Part shown: one piece after another, positions 25,942 to 33,094 of the stretch
Layout of the letters: each line of letters begins with the position of its first letter
Position numbering within the stretch: the stretch's first letter is position 1
Assembly (NCBI GenBank): GCA_038528235.1
Contig: JBCBEX010000001.1
Coordinates: forward strand, 62,001-126,000
Origin: JBCBEX01 sp038528235
GTDB taxonomy: Bacteria; Bacteroidota; Rhodothermia; Rhodothermales; Rubricoccaceae
DNA: 64,000 nucleotides
Direction of reading: 5' to 3'
Made by a program: the position numbers and the translations under genes
The notes under the pieces: model-generated
Databases searched by the model: none
Told to the model about the DNA's origin: nothing
Seen by the model: only the letters and a program-made list of their open reading frames with translations

Positions 25942-26508
25942 TTAGTTGCGCCAGAAGAGCGCGTCGTAGTCCGATGATCCGTAGCTGGCGCGGAACGACG
26001 AGCCGCCGAAGTAGGGGCTATAACCATACATCCCTTGATTGCCATAGCCGTAACCGCCCCGTGCGAAGGGGTTCTGGCTAAACTGGAGGCGGATCAAGCT
26101 GTTTTCGGTCGGGCGGTAGGCCAGCTCGGCGTTGCGGATGAAGACCTGCGCGGGCTGGTCCTCGCTGAAGCCGAACGCGCTCTGGAGGTCGCTGCTGCCG
26201 AACGGCGCGTGCGCGACACCCACGTCCACGCGGCCCGCGAGGTTGGCCGTGGGCTGCCACCGTAGGGACGTTGTGTACAGACCCATTCCGAATCCACCAG
26301 CGCTGCCAAACGACGAGTACGACATCTCGTAGCTGTGCGACAGCTTGAATTTGTCGCCGCTGAAGAAGCGCCCGAGTGCGGCCCCGCCGGGGTTTTCGGT
26401 GACCATCACCGGGGCCGGGCGGCCCGGCGCGTCGGTGCGGAACTGCGCCTCAGCGGGCGCGGCGATGAGCAGGAGCGCGAGAACGACAGTAGCGAACGCG
26501 AGACGCAT
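25942..26508 (-). CDS. Exported beta-rich hypothetical protein
   Basis: The 188-aa product has a signal peptide (MRLAFATVVLALLLIAAPAEAQ) and then a Gly/Ser/Tyr-rich sequence with alternating hydrophobic residues (LSHSYEMSYSSF, GMGLYTTSLRWQ, LAGRVDVGVAHAPFG), suggesting a small outer-membrane barrel-like fold. The C-terminal 40 residues are rich in Gly and Tyr. The ATG at 26508 is chosen because the signal peptide begins there. It precedes the LytR_C gene by 16 nt. Function is unknown. Confidence 0.7.
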   Translation of the reverse strand: MRLAFATVVLALLLIAAPAEAQFRTDAPGRPAPVMVTENPGGAALGRFFSGDKFKLSHSYEMSYSSFGSAGGFGMGLYTTSLRWQPTANLAGRVDVGVAHAPFGSSDLQSAFGFSEDQPAQVFIRNAELAYRPTENSLIRLQFSQNPFARGGYGYGNQGMYGYSPYFGGSSFRASYGSSDYDALFWRN

Positions 26509-26551
26509 CGGGGCGAAGGTTGAGGCCAGTGAGGCGATGCCGGATGGACGC

Positions 26552-26582
26552 CAAGAATAGCGGCAACGCGGCTCTGAGTCAA
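26552..26582 (-). promoter_or_regulatory. Bacteroidota-type promoter
   Basis: On the minus strand TTG (26580-26582) is followed after 20 nt by TATTCTTG (26552-26559), one mismatch from TAnnTTTG. The predicted start of transcription is about 35-40 nt before the ATG at 26508. It would drive the run of genes from 26508 down to 22954, or its first members. Confidence 0.5.
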
Positions 26583-26904
26583 TGGAATTACACAGGTACG
26601 AGCGGGTACAACGTCGCAGGGTGAGGGTTTCGGGTGCACCTCCGTAATCTTGGTGGATAGATGGCGCACCAACTATTTGTGGGATTCCCGTGAAGAGAAC
26701 ACTGTTAACGTGTGATAACAAATAATCCGGTCAGATCCGGCGGGTCCAGCCATCCGCCTATTCGGTTCCGCATTGGCTGGCAAACGGTGTCACACAGCAG
26801 TGACCCTGTCGGCATGTGTCCGGATGCCCAGGCAGCTTCATCTATTCTCGGCACAGGGCTTGGTTACGTCCTCTGTGCCATACACACCCTTTCGGTAGCC
26901 TTCC
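26583..26904. other. Divergent spacer, lower GC, inverted repeat
   Basis: No gene was found in this 322-bp stretch. It is less GC-rich than the surrounding genes. An inverted repeat GGCACAG (26850-26856) / CTGTGCC (26873-26879) lies just before the prepilin-like gene and could be an operator or leader hairpin. Confidence 0.4.
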
Positions 26905-27426
26905 ATGGGACAACAGCAAGTTCTTCTCCTCGTTCTGACGATCATCATCATAGGCCTCGGCACTGCGACAGCGATCGATTCGTTTGTCGAGAACCGACGC
27001 AAGTCTGAGGTCGACATCATCATTTTCGACTTGGTCCGCCTGTCTTCCTCGGCGCAGGCCTGGAAGCTGAAACCCGTGGCCATGGGCGGCGGTCTCGGGG
27101 AGGACGGGTTCACCGGAGCCGGGCGCATCTTCGAGCAACTTGGCTGGGAAACCGTGACTATGGAGGTGACGGCGTCCAACCCGGATACGCCGGGCTTCGC
27201 CTCGCGAGAGAACACGGAGTGCTATCGGTCCAACGACAGCACCATCTTCTGCCCGGTCCCCCAATTCAGCGGACGCCGAGGCGAAGGAAGCCTCGTGATC
27301 TACGCGCTCGGGAGCCTGTTCGAATCCCAGGGCAACAGTCTGAGCTCGGCCTCTGTCGAGATTGTCGCCGTGTCCTACGTGTCGGGTATCCGACCCGAGA
27401 ACGTGATGATCGAAGTCTACAGGTAG
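26905..27426 (+). CDS. Single-TM protein, possible prepilin-like
   Basis: The 173-aa product begins MGQQQVLLLVLTIIIIGLGTA, a hydrophobic N-terminal helix that starts almost immediately, followed by a charged stretch (ENRRKSEVD) and a soluble domain with a cysteine pair (TECYRSN and TIFCPVP). This resembles prepilin or pseudopilin helices, but no leader-cleavage motif with Gly before a Phe/Met is obvious, and Glu5 is missing. It could equally be a membrane-anchored protein of another type. Compared with its neighbours it uses more A/T-ending codons. Confidence 0.5.
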   Translation: MGQQQVLLLVLTIIIIGLGTATAIDSFVENRRKSEVDIIIFDLVRLSSSAQAWKLKPVAMGGGLGEDGFTGAGRIFEQLGWETVTMEVTASNPDTPGFASRENTECYRSNDSTIFCPVPQFSGRRGEGSLVIYALGSLFESQGNSLSSASVEIVAVSYVSGIRPENVMIEVYR

Positions 27427-27493
27427 CGGAGGCTCCTCTCACACCGGGGCTCTGCTCTGCCAGCGTCGTCTAGGTTCGGTCTGCGTTGCTGCT

Positions 27494-27572
27494 CATGGGA
27501 GCCACCTCATGGGAGCCACCTCATGGGAGCCACCTCATGGGAGCCGCTTCATGGGAGCCGCTTCATGGGAGC
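27494..27572. repeat. 14-bp tandem repeat, 5.6 units
   Basis: Five full units CATGGGAGCCACCT (later units read CATGGGAGCCGCTT) run from 27494 to 27563, with a further 9 nt partial unit. The right end overlaps the last codons and the TGA stop of the minus-strand kinase-like gene. The unit length is not a multiple of three. Confidence 0.95.
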
Positions 27573-28684
27573 GAACGCTGCAGTAGCCGGTCCAGGGAGG
27601 CGTAGACGAGCTCGCCCATCGTGTGGCAGAGCTCAAAGGTGGGATCGCCGTAGTGGTTGACGAGCTGCGCCGCGAGCCGGGCCACGTGCGCCTCGGGAGC
27701 AATGAGGTCCTCGCGCATCACCTCCATGAGTGCCTCGAAGCGCCCCTCGCTCGACCGGATCCGCCCGGCGATGAGGCCGCGCTCCTCGCGCTGGTACTGG
27801 TCGAGCGTCTGCCGATTGATGTGCGCCATCGCAAGCTCGATGATGGCGTTGTTCTGCGCGAAGAACTGCGGGAGGTAGACCTGCTTGCGCCAGTGGTGGC
27901 TCTGCTGGTCGAAGTCGATCGAGCGCATGCGGTACTGCATCTTCTCGAAGTCGGGCGTGATGTCGATCACGTAGTTGCCCGAGTGCATGTCGCCGAGGAG
28001 GCGCACGAGGCAGCGCTCGTTGAACTTGACGAATTCCTTCGCGAGGCGGACCTCGTCGAAGTGGTTCGCGGGCATGGCCTCGCGGATGAATCGGTCGGCC
28101 GGGATGCCGATGATGTGCTCTTCGATGAGCGTCCCCGTGTCGTTGCCGCTGCGAGACGGGTGGACGAGATAGTGGATGCGGTTGGGCGAGAGGATGTGCT
28201 CCAGTTCGAGGCCGTAGACCCGGTTGGCGTCGACGCGCTTGACGTAGAAGTAGTCGAAGTTCTCATTCAGCGCGTTGACGATGCGGACGCGGAACGGGAG
28301 CGTGTTGCCGTAGAGGCAGACGTCCACGCGGTCGACGCGGAGGTGCTCGATGGTGGAGAGGTCGCCGTCGGACTTGATGAGCGCGTAGGTCAGGAGCAGC
28401 GCGTCGTGGATCTCGCGTTGGTCGGCGGGGCCGTAGTAAACGGTGTTCCAGAGCGTGTCGTGCCCCTGCTCGTCGTAGAGCGTGGTCGCGCCGGCGTAGC
28501 GGAGGAGGCTGTCGTAGTCCGCGCCGCGCGTGACGAGGCGGCCGTAGCGCACGAGGTACTCAAGGACGTAGTCGCTGAGTGGGTAGACGGCCTTCTTCTT
28601 CGAGATGAGGTTGCGCGGCGCGGCCGTCCCACGCGGCGGCGGTACGTCCGAGCGCTTCATCCGAGGTTCGAGCGGGTCGGTCAT
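27563..28684 (-). CDS. Protein of unknown function, kinase-like fold
   Basis: The 373-aa protein has no certain family. Around residue 229-241 it reads LLGDMHSGNYVID and around 256 RSIDFDQQ. These resemble the catalytic loop (HGDxHxxN) and metal-binding Asp of aminoglycoside-phosphotransferase/protein-kinase-like enzymes, although the usual HGD is replaced by GDMH. An upstream lysine-rich FDYFYVKRVD near residue 143 could supply the ATP-binding lysine. Phosphotransferase activity is inference. Its stop lies in the 14-bp repeat, and tgt lies upstream on the same strand, separated by degenerate heptamer repeats. Confidence 0.6.
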   Translation of the reverse strand: MTDPLEPRMKRSDVPPPRGTAAPRNLISKKKAVYPLSDYVLEYLVRYGRLVTRGADYDSLLRYAGATTLYDEQGHDTLWNTVYYGPADQREIHDALLLTYALIKSDGDLSTIEHLRVDRVDVCLYGNTLPFRVRIVNALNENFDYFYVKRVDANRVYGLELEHILSPNRIHYLVHPSRSGNDTGTLIEEHIIGIPADRFIREAMPANHFDEVRLAKEFVKFNERCLVRLLGDMHSGNYVIDITPDFEKMQYRMRSIDFDQQSHHWRKQVYLPQFFAQNNAIIELAMAHINRQTLDQYQREERGLIAGRIRSSEGRFEALMEVMREDLIAPEAHVARLAAQLVNHYGDPTFELCHTMGELVYASLDRLLQRSLP

Positions 28685-28696
28685 GGCGAGGAGACG

Positions 28697-28735
28697 GTCG
28701 GCTGTCGGCGGTGGGCTAGCGGTTGGCTGTGCGGC
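28697..28735. repeat. Degenerate GTCGGCT heptamers
   Basis: Units GTCGGCT, GTCGGCG, GTGGGCT, then (after AGCG) GTTGGCT and GTGCGGC follow one another in the spacer before the kinase-like gene. A two-unit relic of the same type, TTGGCTG TCGGCTG, is at 17149-17162. Confidence 0.6.
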
Positions 28736-28792
28736 GAGGCTCGCGCATGCAGGCGATCAGGGAGGAGGGTGTTCCGGTAGCCAGCCGCCATC

Positions 28793-29920
28793 TTACAACC
28801 GGCGGGTTAGCCTCGGCAGCCATTCGTGCATCCAAGCCCCGTAGCGCCCCTCCGTGATCGCGCGGCGGGCCTCACAGACGAGCCAGAGGAACAGCGCCAG
28901 GTTCTGCTGCGAGGCGAGCATCATCCCGAGCACCTCGTTGACGCCCAACAGGTGCCGGAGGTAGCTCTTCGAGAAGTGCCCGGCGTAGTGGTCGAGGCCT
29001 GGGTCAATCGGCGAGAAGTCGGTCTTCCACTTCGCGTTGCGGATGTTGAGTTGGCCCTCGGTCGTGTAGATCGTGCCGTTGCGGCCGTTGCGCGTCGGGA
29101 GCACGCAGTCAAACATGTCGACGCCCCGCGCGATGTTCTCGATGAGATTCGCAGGCGTCCCGACGCCCATGAGGTAGCGCGGCTTCTCGCGTGGCAACTC
29201 GGCCGTGACAACCTCCACGACCTCGTACATCACCGGCGCGGGCTCGCCCACGGACAGGCCGCCGATGGCGTAGCCCTCGAAGTCCATATCGACGAGTTGC
29301 CGGGCCGACTCGCGGCGGACCGCCGGGTACGTCACGCCCTGCACGATGGGGAAGAGCGTCTGGCTGTGCCCGTACTTCGCCTTCGTCGTGCGGAAGTGGT
29401 CCTGGCAGCGCTTGGCCCAGCGCATCGTGAGTGCGTTGCTTTTGCGCGCGTAGGCCTCGTCCACGTCGGCGGGCGGACACTCGTCGAGCACCATCATGAT
29501 GTCGGAGCCGATGGAGCGTTGCGTGTCCACGACCGACTCGGGCGTGAAGAGGTGGCGGCTGCCGTCGAGGTGGCTCTGGAAGGTGACGCCCTCCTCGGTG
29601 ATCTTCCGGCTGTCGGCGAGCGAGAAGACCTGGAAGCCGCCCGAGTCGGTGAGAATCGGCCCGTCCCATCGCATGAACTGGTGGAGTCCGCCCGCGGCTT
29701 CCATGACCTCCATGCCGGGGCGGAGGAAGAGGTGGTAGGTGTTGCCGAGGATGATCTGCGCCCCTAGGTCGTCTCGGAGTTGGCGCGGCTCGACGGCCTT
29801 CACGGTGCCCAGCGTCCCGACGGGCATGAAGATCGGCGTCTCGATGGCCCCGTGATCGGTCGTGACCACGCCGGCGCGGGCGTCGGTCGTCGGGTCTTCG
29901 GCGGCGAGGGTGAAGGTCAT
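28793..29920 (-). CDS. tgt: tRNA-guanine transglycosylase
   Basis: The 375-aa enzyme exchanges G34 for the queuosine precursor preQ1 in tRNAs with GUN anticodons. It is recognised by TPIFMPVGTLGTVKAV near residue 28, ILTDSGGFQVFSL near 92 (the first catalytic Asp), YAIGGLSVGEP near 219 and MFDCVLPTRNGRNGTIYT near 268 (nucleophile Asp). The zinc ligands normally at the C-terminus (CxCxxC..H) are not evident; the segment LDHYAGHFSKSYLRHLL covers the region where the standard CTCYVC would lie, so zinc binding may be lost. Its ATG overlaps the stop of the bPH-like gene (TCAT at 29917-29920). Confidence 0.9.
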   Translation of the reverse strand: MTFTLAAEDPTTDARAGVVTTDHGAIETPIFMPVGTLGTVKAVEPRQLRDDLGAQIILGNTYHLFLRPGMEVMEAAGGLHQFMRWDGPILTDSGGFQVFSLADSRKITEEGVTFQSHLDGSRHLFTPESVVDTQRSIGSDIMMVLDECPPADVDEAYARKSNALTMRWAKRCQDHFRTTKAKYGHSQTLFPIVQGVTYPAVRRESARQLVDMDFEGYAIGGLSVGEPAPVMYEVVEVVTAELPREKPRYLMGVGTPANLIENIARGVDMFDCVLPTRNGRNGTIYTTEGQLNIRNAKWKTDFSPIDPGLDHYAGHFSKSYLRHLLGVNEVLGMMLASQQNLALFLWLVCEARRAITEGRYGAWMHEWLPRLTRRL

Positions 29921-30504
29921 CCGAGAGTCGAAGGTCGAGGGTCGAGGGTCGAAGCGCCTAGGGTGTGTTCGAAGCGCTCGCGCTCAGCGTCGGGCAGCGC
30001 GAGGACGATGGGCGCGTCGCTGTCCACGTCGAGGACGAGCAGCGGGTCGTACGCCTTGGCGACGAAGCGGCGCACGTCGGCGCGGCGGCGCAGCGTGCGG
30101 TGCTCCTCCGTCGCGGCGATGGGGCGTACGCGGCGAAGCGACGGGCGGGGGACCTCCAACGCCGTCGGCCCTTGCTGGATGCGCACCGTCTCGTCGGTCA
30201 GCGTCACCACAACGGCAGGCCGCCAGCCGACATAGCCCACGAGCACAAATAGCACGAGCGCGATGGCTTGGGCGATCGCATACCACACCGCCGCGTCGAG
30301 AAACGCCTCGGGCGTCGTCATGTCGCGCAGCCACAGCCAGCCCCACTGCGTGCCCATCACGGCGACCGCCACGGTGAGCACGAGCACGATCCAGTAGGTT
30401 GCCTGGGCCCGTAGCGGGTCGCCGATCCACCGCCGCAGCCCACGGCCCAGCAGCGAGGCCGGTGGGTGGAACGCCCGAGGCGCGCGGAAGACGGAGTCAG
30501 ACAC
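29917..30504 (-). CDS. Two-TM protein with bacterial PH-like domain
   Basis: The protein of about 195 aa has two TM helices (IVLVLTVAVAVMG and AIAQAIALVLFVLVGYVG) and then a soluble segment VVVTLTDETVRIQQGP ... VPRPSLRRVRPI that resembles the bacterial PH (bPH) fold. The last 11 residues (STLDPRPSTLG) are encoded by the heptamer array 29927-29954. Two GTG starts are possible, at 30528 and 30504; I use 30504 (VSDSVFRAP). Function is unknown. Confidence 0.6.
   Translation of the reverse strand: MSDSVFRAPRAFHPPASLLGRGLRRWIGDPLRAQATYWIVLVLTVAVAVMGTQWGWLWLRDMTTPEAFLDAAVWYAIAQAIALVLFVLVGYVGWRPAVVVTLTDETVRIQQGPTALEVPRPSLRRVRPIAATEEHRTLRRRADVRRFVAKAYDPLLVLDVDSDAPIVLALPDAERERFEHTLGASTLDPRPSTLG
29927..29954. 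repeat. Heptamer array GTCGAAG/GTCGAGG x4
   Basis: Units GTCGAAG, GTCGAGG, GTCGAGG, GTCGAAG on the plus strand, so CTTCGAC-type on the minus strand. It encodes the C-terminus of the bPH-like protein and also lies directly before the tgt start codon. It is the reverse complement of the 7734-7782 array type. Confidence 0.85.
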
Positions 30505-30572
30505 GGAGAGCAGAGCGACTAGAGACACGAACCGGATTCGTTTGCGGTCGGCCCGAAGGTCGGTTTGTTTCT

Positions 30573-30607
30573 ACGCAACACGCAACACGCAACACGCAAC
30601 ACGCAAC
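30573..30607. repeat. Heptamer array ACGCAAC x5
   Basis: Five exact head-to-tail units of ACGCAAC lie between the AI-2E transporter stop (30616) and the bPH-like gene. Same heptamer as the ACACGCA array at 8983-9003, in another phase. Confidence 0.95.
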
Positions 30608-30615
30608 ACACACGG

Positions 30616-31875
30616 TCACACTGCGGGAGTTGTGACGTCCTCGGCCTGGACGTCCCGATTCTCCCTCCAGGCGCGGTAGAACGTCAGCAGGATTGCTGTA
30701 GTGGGCACGGCGAGGAGCAGCCCGAGGAAGCCCATCAGCGTGCCGAAGACGAACAGCGAGAGGATGATGAGCACCGGGTGCAGGCCGACCTGCTGGCTCA
30801 TGATGTTCGGCGTGAGCACGGCCTGTTCCAGCAACCCTTGCGCCAGCAGCACGACGACCACGACGACGACATCGCCGAGCGAGCCGAACGCGAGCGTGAT
30901 CCCTACGGCGATGATGTTGGTCAGGATCGCGCCGAGGTTGGGGATCATGTTGAGCACGCCCGCGAGCAGCCCGATCACGAACGCGAACGGCACCCGGAAC
31001 AGCGCCAGAAACAGCGACACGTTGAACGCCGAGATCGCGGAGATGAGGAGCTGGCCGCGGAGGTAGTTGCCGAGGATTTCGGTGCTGCGGAAGAGGTAGG
31101 CGCGGTCGCCCTGGTAGGTCGGGAACTGGTCGGTGAGCGTGTCGCGCAGCTTCGGGTAGTCCTTGAGCACGTAGAACAGCAGCACGGGCACCAGCACGAT
31201 CACCGTGATCGCCTCGATGAGGGTGCCCACCGAGCGCGAGATCCCGCCGACGGCGTCGGGGATGCGCCCCGCCAACTCGGCGATGCGGTCCGGGAGGAAC
31301 GCCGAGAGCTGCATCTCTAGCTCGTCCATGTCGACGAGGCCGTTGTTCTCCAAGTAGCGTACGAGCGCGTTGTCTGAAAGCGTCGCGGGGAGGGTCGAGA
31401 GGAGCTCGATCACGCGCTGCGCGAGCGTCTCCACCTGCGCGATCAGGTTCGGCACGAAGAGCAGCCCGATCAGCACCAGCACGCCGACCACGAGCAGCGT
31501 CAGCAGGAGCGTCGCTGCCCAGCGCGGCATCTTGAGTTTGCGCCCTGCCCACTGCACCGCCGGGTCAAGCAAGTACGCCAGCAGCCAGACGATCACGAAC
31601 GGAGCCAAGACGCCGCCGAGTGTGCGTAGCAGCCAAAACGCCAGCAGCAGCCCCGCCGCCACGAGAAGTGCGCGGGCAGCCTGTTGCTTCCGGATCGGCC
31701 ACAGGATCGCCATGCCGACCGCGCCAATCAGCAGCGGGTTCACCGCCTGTCCGATCTCGAAGAGCAGGAAGAAGAACGCGGCCAGCCCGCCGACCATGAG
31801 CACCCCCTGAAACACGATCGACCGCGCCAGCGCGTAGCGGCGCATCGGATCTGGAGCAGAGGACGAATCGGACAT
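30616..31875 (-). CDS. AI-2E family transporter
   Basis: The 419-aa membrane protein belongs to the AI-2E/TqsA/PerM family (UPF0118). About seven hydrophobic segments are visible; the central soluble stretch has the amphipathic LIAQVETLAQRVIELL and the family-typical GGISRSVGTLIEAITVIVLVPVLLFYVLKD near residue 200. A later NMIPNLGAILTNIIAVGITLAF and LLAQGLLEQAVLTPNIMSQ are also typical. Members export a range of solutes; the quorum signal is only one, and substrate is not evident here. I use the ATG at 31875 (MSDSSSAPDP) rather than the one at 31926. Confidence 0.88.
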   Translation of the reverse strand: MSDSSSAPDPMRRYALARSIVFQGVLMVGGLAAFFFLLFEIGQAVNPLLIGAVGMAILWPIRKQQAARALLVAAGLLLAFWLLRTLGGVLAPFVIVWLLAYLLDPAVQWAGRKLKMPRWAATLLLTLLVVGVLVLIGLLFVPNLIAQVETLAQRVIELLSTLPATLSDNALVRYLENNGLVDMDELEMQLSAFLPDRIAELAGRIPDAVGGISRSVGTLIEAITVIVLVPVLLFYVLKDYPKLRDTLTDQFPTYQGDRAYLFRSTEILGNYLRGQLLISAISAFNVSLFLALFRVPFAFVIGLLAGVLNMIPNLGAILTNIIAVGITLAFGSLGDVVVVVVVLLAQGLLEQAVLTPNIMSQQVGLHPVLIILSLFVFGTLMGFLGLLLAVPTTAILLTFYRAWRENRDVQAEDVTTPAV

Positions 31876-32036
31876 GGAGCAGGACAGGCGGTCAGCGCTC
31901 CAAGATCGCACCGCGCTCTGTCTCATGCAGCACGCAGCACAGGGGTGCCATGGAGCATGGGGTTTCGCGCTGCTACCGCTGCACGCTCAGCGTATGGGTC
32001 CTCGCACGCCCTCCTACTTGCGCGTGCCCACTTGCC

Positions 32037-32498
32037 TCATGCGCACGGCCGCTTCATGCAGGCGACGAGCAGTGACCCTGCACGAAACGGCTTCGCCACG
32101 ATGGCCTCCATGCCCGCCGACCGGCACGCGGCAAAGAACGCCTCGTGCGGCTCGGCCGTGACCCCGACGATACGTGGACGCACGGTCGCTCGCCGGGCGA
32201 GCATGCGCCGGGTGGTTTCCATCCCATCCATTCCGGGCATGCGCAGGTCCATCAGGACCACCTCATAGGCCGCGCCTTGCCGTTGGGCGGCGTCGTAGAG
32301 CTTGAGCCCCTCAAACCCCGAGCTGGCCTCGTCGACAGCGACGCCGGAGCGTTCGAGCACTTTGCGAATGATGAGCCGCTGCTCCGGGCAATCGTCGACG
32401 ACGAGGACACGGTGCGGGAGGTGGGGCGATGAGGGGGTGGTCGGGAGAAACTGGGTAAAGGAGCGAACAGGCGGACGGGCAGAGACGACCGGAGTCAT
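32037..32498 (-). CDS. Stand-alone response regulator receiver protein
   Basis: The 153-aa protein is a CheY-like receiver with a 28-residue N-terminal extension and no output domain. The acidic pair VLVVDDCPEQ near residue 33, the phosphoacceptor Asp in VVLMDLRMPGMDG near 84, the conserved Thr in IVGVTAEPHE and Lys in IVAKPFRAG are all present. It probably acts in a phosphorelay or by protein contact. No kinase is adjacent; the hybrid kinase at 53.5-56.2 kb is the only one in the window. Confidence 0.88.
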   Translation of the reverse strand: MTPVVSARPPVRSFTQFLPTTPSSPHLPHRVLVVDDCPEQRLIIRKVLERSGVAVDEASSGFEGLKLYDAAQRQGAAYEVVLMDLRMPGMDGMETTRRMLARRATVRPRIVGVTAEPHEAFFAACRSAGMEAIVAKPFRAGSLLVACMKRPCA

Positions 32499-32554
32499 GC
32501 TGCAGGGAGGGATCGGGTGGAGGGAGGGGGTGGCCGCCCCGCAGCGAAGCCCAT

Positions 32555-32600
32555 GCCGTTTTAAGACGATGCCCGTAGCGGTTTTAGGAGGGTGCCCGTG
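32555..32600. promoter_or_regulatory. Tandem 23-bp direct repeat, possible operator
   Basis: Two adjacent 23-bp units match at 18 of 23 positions (shared core GTTTTA-GA-G-TGCCCGT). They lie 57 bp before the receiver gene start. The spacing of two helical turns suggests protein binding on one face of the DNA, but no regulator is known. Confidence 0.35.
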
Positions 32601-32674
32601 TAGGCGTCTGGACTACATCGCTCCGAAGTGACTCGACTTTTTTACCGATCGCGTTTCTAAACGGAACATCCAAT

Positions 32675-33094
32675 TCACCCAGAGCCAGGACATGCTGTCT
32701 GCAACGCGGCCTGCGCTGCGGTGACAGAGAGGCCGGTCGCATCCACGTTGAGGATGACTTGGCGAGCCTCGCGGCGATCTTGGACGGTGTCTACTGGGAG
32801 GTAGCGGAACGTCACGCGCCCCGGTCGAAGCACACCGCCCTCAAACACGTCACCCCGCGTTGCCACGAGGTTGGCTGAGGCGACGCTGAGCAGGGCGTAG
32901 GTGCCCGTGAGCGACTGCACTACAAAGGCCTCGCAGTCGGCTTTTGTGAGGAACACGACGCCCGCCGTCCGCCCCGCGAGGGGCTCCGAGCTGCAGGCGG
33001 GCAGCAGCCACAGGGCGAGCGCCAGGGCGATGCATCCCCAGCCACGCGGCCACGCCACTCCGGTAGGCGTCCCGGCTTGCCGGGGGCTAGACAT
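32675..33094 (-). CDS. Hypothetical lipoprotein downstream of lipA
   Basis: The 139-aa protein has a hydrophobic segment ending in a lipobox, CIALALALWLLPAC, then a small domain with no recognised family (LTGTYALLSVASANLVATRGDVF, then VILNVDATGLSV). Its ATG overlaps the lipA stop by 8 nt, so it is very likely co-translated with lipA, although no functional link is apparent. Confidence 0.6.
   Translation of the reverse strand: MSSPRQAGTPTGVAWPRGWGCIALALALWLLPACSSEPLAGRTAGVVFLTKADCEAFVVQSLTGTYALLSVASANLVATRGDVFEGGVLRPGRVTFRYLPVDTVQDRREARQVILNVDATGLSVTAAQAALQTACPGSG

Noticed and set aside
27320..27340. GTTCGAATCCCAGGG, resembling a tRNA T-arm
   Set aside because: It lies inside the prepilin-like gene and no acceptor stem or anticodon arm fits around it.
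27494..27572. CRISPR-like array
   Set aside because: Units of 14 bp are directly adjacent without spacers, so it is a simple tandem repeat. No other candidate array was found.
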